From Cryptomeria japonica (lineage: Eukaryota > Streptophyta > Pinopsida > Cupressales > Cupressaceae): a stretch of 64,000 nucleotides of DNA. This document shows, in pieces, positions 58,326-64,000 of this stretch (positions are counted from its first letter, which is position 1; each line of letters begins with the position of its first letter). Below the pieces are notes generated by a model. The model did not search any database. It had not been told where the DNA came from and saw only the letters and a list, made by a program, of their open reading frames with translations. Both the position numbers and the translations under genes were made by a program. Location: NCBI RefSeq assembly GCF_030272615.1, contig NC_081413.1, positions 101,392,239 through 101,456,238 of the forward strand, read 5' to 3'.

Positions 58326-60480
58326 AAATGTTGGCTTGTCCTTAAACCAATTATACTTCTAACTGGTATAATAAAGCTTTATGTTGAGGTCCACTAACAT
58401 AGCATTGTAGAATTGTGCCATTTAATCTCCATAATTTGATTGCTCCATAATCCAAAATATCATCAATTTGGTAAGGTCTGAGCCACTAGACTTTGAGTTT
58501 CCCTTGTTTATTAAACTTGTCATATAGGAGCACCATGTCATCAATCTCAAATTGTTTTGGACTTGATAAATTGTGGTCATGTCATTCTTTTTTTGTCTTC
58601 TTTCTATTAACTAGTGGTGTGTCACAAGTTGTCTTATTCCATTCAATTTATATAGTTCTTTGATCCCTTGTTTCAATGTCATCATCATATTTTAGCTTCA
58701 ATGTGAGTGTCATACAAAGATTATGGATAATAAAATTGATAGGTAGGCTAGCCTCTAGCCCATAAAGTAGCTCAAAGGAGTGAACCACTTATAGGTGGTG
58801 TGGTAATCCCATACTATCATTGGTATGTTAATGTCCCAATTTGTTCTATTGGCATCACACATCTTTGTTAAAGTAGTCACAATGATTTTACTTAGTGCCT
58901 CACTAGTCCTGATGCTTTGGAGATGATGTGGTGTACTCTGGTTATGGGTTATCATAAAATTATTCAGTAATTCTTTGATACATTAACAAAATGCTTACCT
59001 TGATCACTCATTATACTCTATGGGCAATCGAATTTGGTGATGATATTATGATAGAGGAATTTTGTGGTAATATATGTGGTACAAAATTTGGTAGGCTTTT
59101 CCTCTATCCACTTTCTCAATTAGTCCATGTTGGTAATGATGAATTGAGCCCTAAAAAGATTTGTTGGAGGGTCAATGAGTTTGATGAAATCAATAGCCCA
59201 TTTTTCAAATGATATTTGGGCTAGAACTAGTTAGAAGTGCATTCCATCCCTAGCGGTGTGTCAAACTATCCTCTAACCAATATCACAAACCTTGGTGTAC
59301 TATTTAGCACCTTTGTGTAGCATATGGCACCAAAGATTGACTAGTAGAACCTTTCTAGTCATAGCTCCTCTACAATTATGTCCTCTAGCTATTCTTTCAT
59401 GTGCTTCCCTTAAAACATCATCTCATTCTTGTTCATAAAATGCTCTTTGAAGAATTTCATCTCTTCCTTTCTTGTATAGTGCTCCTTCTATCATTGTAAC
59501 TAGTAGTTATTTTCATAATAAGATTTGTTTGTTGTATACTAACATATCAATAGGGTATTTACTAGTAGAGAGCAACGATTCCATGTTGTGGAGCTCTTCT
59601 AGTGCTATAGTGATTTTAAATAAATTTGTGCTAGGGATATCTTCCTTCACTTCATTTGGCTCTTTTCCTATGTCAATTCTAGACATAATCTAGACCTTGG
59701 TTGTTCCTCCCATAGTTTACCGTGATATTAAAATTAAATTCTTGGAACAATAATAGCCACCTACATCTTCTCCCTTGAATTATTGGTTTGTTCAGTAGAA
59801 ATTTTATAGGTTCACGATTTATGTAGAAGGTAAATGGTGTGGAAAATAGCTAATGGAAAAACTTATGTAATGCATACGCCATGGTTAAGACCTCTCTTTC
59901 TGTGATTGTATAGTTCTATTTTACTGGAGAGATTTCAACTAGCAAAGGCAATTGGGTGATCTTTATTATTGTGAGGTTATGCAAGGACCGCCCTTATGGC
60001 TATATTGGAGGCATCTACATGGACATGGAATGTGACTATCTAGCCTAGGAATATTAGGATAGGTTCCTCGACTATCATTTGTTTCAAAGTGTCAAGATTA
60101 TTGAAATTGCTTAGTCCAGGTGACTTATTTATTGGTCTTTTTCTTCAAGCTTGCTTCTAATGGAGCTACTAATGTGGCATAACCTTTGATAAACTTATGG
60201 TGGTAACCAATGCATCCTAAAAATGTTTTCACCTTCGAGGCTATTTTGGGTGGTGGCAATATCTTGATCAAAGCAAATTTCATAAGATCAACCACGAGTC
60301 CTTTACAAATAATATGACCCAATAATGTTCCAACTAGTATTGCAAATATAGATATATTTATGTTTAGTGATATTTGCATGCTCTTTCATTTTACTAGCAT
60401 TTTGCAAAGGGATTGAATGTGATTTTTAATAAATCTATATACTATCCAATCATCCAAATATATGTTAGCAAGAGATAATG
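58326..60480 (-). pseudogene. Decayed Ty3/gypsy pol (RT end, RNase H, integrase)
   Basis: Read leftward: the RT-RNase H connection at 60379-60125 (GHIICKGLVVD, then LPPPKIASKVKTFLGCIGYH-HKF); RNase H at about 59990-59640 (TEREVLTMAYALHKF, PFTFYINREP and RWLLLFQEFNFNI); integrase core remnants at about 59230-58755 (FEKWAIDF, SDQGKHF and NWDINIPMIVWDY); and the integrase C-terminal domain to 58326 (SSGLRPYQIDDILDYGAIKL). Many stops and frame changes occur, more than in the Tat-type copy. The family is gypsy, but the lineage is not clear. The upstream part of RT is lost at about 60480. Confidence 0.8.
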
Positions 60481-60893
60481 GATGTAAATAAGAGTTTTGT
60501 ACCGTAAGGATTTCTAGTGTTGTAGTCTTCTACCTTAGAATCAATCCTATTGAGGCAACAAGGAAAGGTATCCAAACCTAAGATTAGTTGTAAATTAGAA
60601 AGAGAATAACATGTACACATAATAGATTAGAATTTAGAATTATTTGTATTCATATATCAATGTGTGTTCATTACATTCCTTATATCTCTTATATCTTATA
60701 TTATCCAAATTACACCATACTTCTAGCGAATAAATCTCGATATCTACTTATAGTTACAATAGGGAATGTGGCCCTTAAATGAAATCCCTAGACTACATTA
60801 TATCTTCCAAATCTCTCATTCTAGAGTGTTTTATCCAGCAAGATATGAGGTATCTCTGGATATGTCTCTGTACACCATTTTTCAGCCACATCA
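60481..60893 (-). repeat. Second LTR-like segment
   Basis: The junction at 60893-60905 (minus: TTGAAGAGGGGA, then TGATGTGGC) resembles the one at 58313-58324 (GAAAGGGGGGG, then TGATGTTAG). It may be the 3' LTR of another copy that truncated the RT at 60480. The bodies of the two LTR-like segments do not align well by eye. Confidence 0.35.
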
Positions 60894-60905
60894 TCCCCTC
60901 TTCAA

Positions 60906-61699
60906 AACCTTGACGTGTCCTCAAGTCAACTAGTCTTTAGAAGTATGTCCTTGTAATTATCTTGTAAAGACTTGAAGTTATCATCACACCATTTTTCACT
61001 ATCTATAGTTGATTGATTTGTATGTGTAATTGTACTAGCTAGTTTTTTTCCTCCAGAAGTGTATTGGGTATTGATTATACCAATGATGTGTTATAACCTT
61101 AAGCTGACGAAATCCCTTAGTTTCTAGAATAGTTTTCAAAATTTATCCCTCTACTCCTAGACTAGTTGGTATTGATCATGTAGGTCTTCGATTGATACTC
61201 TTCCCCCTCCCTCCAAATCTTTTAGAGCATCATATGTTTGTGTAACTTGGAGGATCTAGAGTTCAATATTGTCCATTTGAGTCATAATGGGGCCTACAAG
61301 GGTTGGACACTACAAACAATACTAGGACAACTAATTGATTTCTACCTTTATGTTCTTTGTTGTATTGATTTAGGCCTTTGAGGTGGTTTGGACTGTAGCA
61401 CACTATTTTCTTTCTTCATCTATCTTTGTAGTTTGGAACTTTGCTTGTACTTTCTGTAAAGGGGGAAATTTGATTTGGCAATTTGCAACATGGAAGGGAT
61501 AAATCACCAAATCAATTTCGTTTAAAGCCTTTTCATTCAAAAGAGGGTTAGAATCCACTAGATTCAATCACAAATCAAATAAGGACTGAATACTAAATGG
61601 ATTGGATTGATTTAGCTTTCCACTTTTGTAAGTTGAAATGCTAAAATAGGGTAAAGTGTTGAAAAATGAAGGAAAATATGCGAAAAAGTGAACTACAAA
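60906..61699. other. Unassigned DNA
   Basis: No credible gene. If the preceding junction is real, this is decayed internal sequence of a minus-strand element. Confidence 0.3.
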
Positions 61700-62614
61700 T
61701 GTGGGATTTTCACGTGCACCTGGATCTGAACAGTATAAGCCGAATCGGATTTGACCCTTGAAAAAACTCCTAAAAAGCCGAGACCATGATGCGGCACCAT
61801 GGCCCTCTGAACTTTTTGTACGCCGAAAAGGGTTGATTCATCTTTGTGAATGAAGCTTATTATGAAGAGTAGAACTCCATACCTGTTTCCTGCACACATA
61901 AAGAAGGGGAAAAAGTTGGGAATAGGGGTTTTCCTAAGTCAAACCCCAGTTTGGAATCAACCTTGAATGAAATATTACAAATACTTGAAATAAATGATGG
62001 AAAGGTATACCTAGATCTGCAATGAATGATAATAATGCTTTGCTTCTTGAATGTAATCACATATGTTGTATGAAATAACATGAACATGACAAAAACCTAA
62101 CATACACACATGCTTGCAAATGATTGATGTAATGTTGCTCCACAATGGGTAAATGAAGAATATGCAGCGTTCAAGACCTCTAGAAATGCTTGAATGATTG
62201 ATTGCTTGTTCTCCCAATTTCGCCTAAGGTATTATCTTGTTATGCAAATGAGAGGGGAAAACCTCCTTATATACTTGTCTGTCGTTAATTATGTTAATTT
62301 TCTCAACATAGGTCGACATGAAGCAAGATTTCTCGCTCAAATTTGAGATGGGAAAAAGGGTTTGAAATGGGCCCCAAATAGGGAGGACCATGGTGTGGTG
62401 CCATGGTGCCAGTGAGGACCAAGGTGCCATGCCCTGGTCCTACCCCATATTTGGGCCAGGTTTAAAGTGCAATTCAAGGTGGAATGTGATAATATGACCT
62501 TTATTGCATGGTACAAGCATAAATGGGTCAATATTAAGTGTGAGGATGAGAACACTAAGGTGAGGGCCCCAAATACAATCAAAATTACAAAGGGTGCAAT
62601 TTTAGGATGTTACA
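61700..62614 (-). repeat. 3' LTR of a minus-strand gypsy-type element
   Basis: On the minus strand it starts TGTAACATCCTAAAATTG and ends GTGAAAATCCCACA, about 915 bp. A TATA element TATATAAGG lies at 62273-62265. A purine tract precedes the start (62632-62615). Part of it (near 61950) reads FDLGKPL and resembles 41450-41480. CCATGG-rich quasi-palindromes occur at 61784-61806 and 62388-62440. Confidence 0.65.
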
Positions 62615-62632
62615 TTTAGCCCCCACTTTGGC
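62615..62632 (-). promoter_or_regulatory. Polypurine tract
   Basis: The minus strand reads CCAAAGTGGGGGCTAAA immediately before the LTR start, a typical plus-strand primer site. Confidence 0.65.
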
Positions 62633-64000
62633 GGGAGTATCATCTTAAGCAAATACTCAAGGTAAAGTAGAAGAAAGAGATATGAAGAGGATGAGGAATG
62701 CAGAAAAAAATCACAAGGAGTATAAGATGTCACTAATTTCGAAGAACCAAGCCCCAATCTTAGGATCTTAACTCACTCAAACATATGAAAGGGAACACAC
62801 AAAAAAAAAGAAAAGGCAAACAAGGACAAAAATGCAAACAAAGACACAAAAAGACACACAACAAAAGCTAAGAACCAAAAACAAGACCTCAAGTCAACTA
62901 GCCGAAGAGACCTCGATATCAAAATGTCTCAACAACTAATATCATTCTTGAAAAATTCCATCTCACAAAAACATTCACGATTACATAAAAGAGGAAAGCA
63001 AGCATCATCCATGAACTATCAATAGCAAAGCTACAAGTTCATGATAAGGAGAGAGAGAGAGAGCATGAATACACACTAGATGTGTTTATCCAGGTGATCT
63101 ATGAGAAGAATGATGAGAGAGGAGAACACAAATGCCTCGCCCCTAGATGTTTGCATCTAGGTGATCTATGTTGGGGGAGGAGAGTAGGAATAGTCTAGCC
63201 CTATTCCACTAGTTCCACTCATCCTCATGCATGTGTGCAAGTGATGTCTGGTTTCAAGTGTATAGCACCCTATATAAGAGTTTGTTTCCTCTGGTTTTGA
63301 TTGTGCTTCAACCTGTTTAAGACATGTAATGTAAATGCAAATGCCAAGGGGTGTTGTGTTTCCAAATGTGTGTGCTAATGCCAAGGGGTGAGTATGCAAT
63401 TTCAAGAACATCTCGTTTAAGAGTTTTGATCTAGTTTCGAGAATATGTAACCTCAATTGAAATGGATACATGCCTGGTTTTAAGGACATCATGTGTAAGA
63501 GTTTTGCTCTGGTTTAGGTAATGTGTACCCCCGTCTAAGACATATATCAATGTTGTGTCTGGTTTCAAGCATGAAGCATCTTGTGTAAGAGTTTTGATCT
63601 GGTTTCAAGAATAAACACCCCATTTAAGACACGCAAAGAGTGATATGCAAAAATATAGTACAATATGGTACAAAGGGAGCGATATGGGTGCCCCCCCCTT
63701 TAAGATGTCAACATAGCCCTATGTTGATGTCTCAAGGATGCTAGAAACAAGGATACCAACCTTCAACACCAAGGAGATATCCTTTATGCAACAATATCCT
63801 AAATTGAAGCTAGAGAGGGAATACTCTTCAAGAAAGAATAAGATAGTTGAAAAAGAGATATCTTGTAACGTGTAAAGGAGATCCTTGGAGGAGAAGAGAT
63901 CTTTTCTCAAAAGACACCTACCTCCAAGAGCATTTTCTTGAACAAATATAGCATCGTCTACCCAAAAGAAGGGAAGGAGAACAAGAATGCATACCTTCCC
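62633..64000 (-). mobile_element. 3' internal region of that element, running off the window
   Basis: Non-coding as far as visible; pol would lie beyond 64000. It contains degenerate tandem repeats at about 63240-63630 (GTAAGAGTTTTGATCTGGTTTCAAG-type words, each with TCTGGTTT and AAGAC nearby), and a pair of AGATGTTTGCATCTAGGTGATCTATG-like blocks near 63080 and 63145. Confidence 0.45.
63240..63630 (+). repeat. Degenerate tandem repeat around TCTGGTTTCAAG
   Basis: TCTGGTTTCAAG or close variants recur near 63248, 63428, 63472, 63511, 63558 and 63597, usually with GTGTAAGAGTTTTG just before and AAGACA after. Spacing is uneven, 40-100 bases. Confidence 0.65.

Overview
This is a low-gene-density, AT-rich nuclear segment from a large plant genome. 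Only one intact cellular gene is visible, a ubiquitin-conjugating enzyme E2 with five short introns at 50404-52252. Most of the rest is transposable elements, many nested and broken by stops: a plant L1-type LINE, Ty1/copia and Ty3/gypsy LTR elements, tRNA-derived SINEs, a foldback MITE, satellite DNA and microsatellites. The element mixture and the style of the LTRs suggest a gymnosperm, perhaps a conifer. That is inference, because no species-diagnostic gene is present.

Layout. 1-1144: AT-rich DNA. 1154-7341: full-length but degenerate LINE with a 9-bp target duplication and a poly(A) tail. 7351-11360: AT-rich DNA, a cluster of 14-bp palindromes and a long compound microsatellite. 11361 to about 30835: remains of a minus-strand Ty3/gypsy element of the Tat type (3' LTR, polypurine tract, long 3' region, integrase, archaeal-type RNase H, RNase H, reverse transcriptase, protease). 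Its 3' region carries a plant mobile domain (PMD) gene in antisense, with its own TATA box and a likely intron. A complete 6.8-kb copia-type element (12819-19642, TSD GGTAA) is nested in it; this element has gag and a large orphan gene but no pol. 30274-30726: an LTR fragment inserted in the gypsy coding region.

31227-35167: a duplicated A-B unit whose second copy is interrupted by a 1.37-kb insertion. 35355-37786: two SINEs and a 783-bp hairpin MITE. 37787-42670: mostly unrecognised AT-rich DNA with a tandem duplication and an LTR-like promoter. 42671-49258: a 6.6-kb giant inverted repeat with similar ends, polypyrimidine/polypurine arms and a core of 20-bp CATATG-containing satellite units that switch orientation near the middle. 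50404-52252: the E2 gene. 52253-55900: unassigned DNA with small tandem duplications. 55900-64000: minus-strand gypsy LTRs, a decayed gypsy pol (58326-60480) and the 3' part of another element running off the window.

The most unusual items are the giant satellite-cored palindrome, the pol-less copia-type element with its orphan gene and recurrent ACCGG motif, and the antisense PMD gene. All similarity statements rest on reading motifs by eye; no database search was run.
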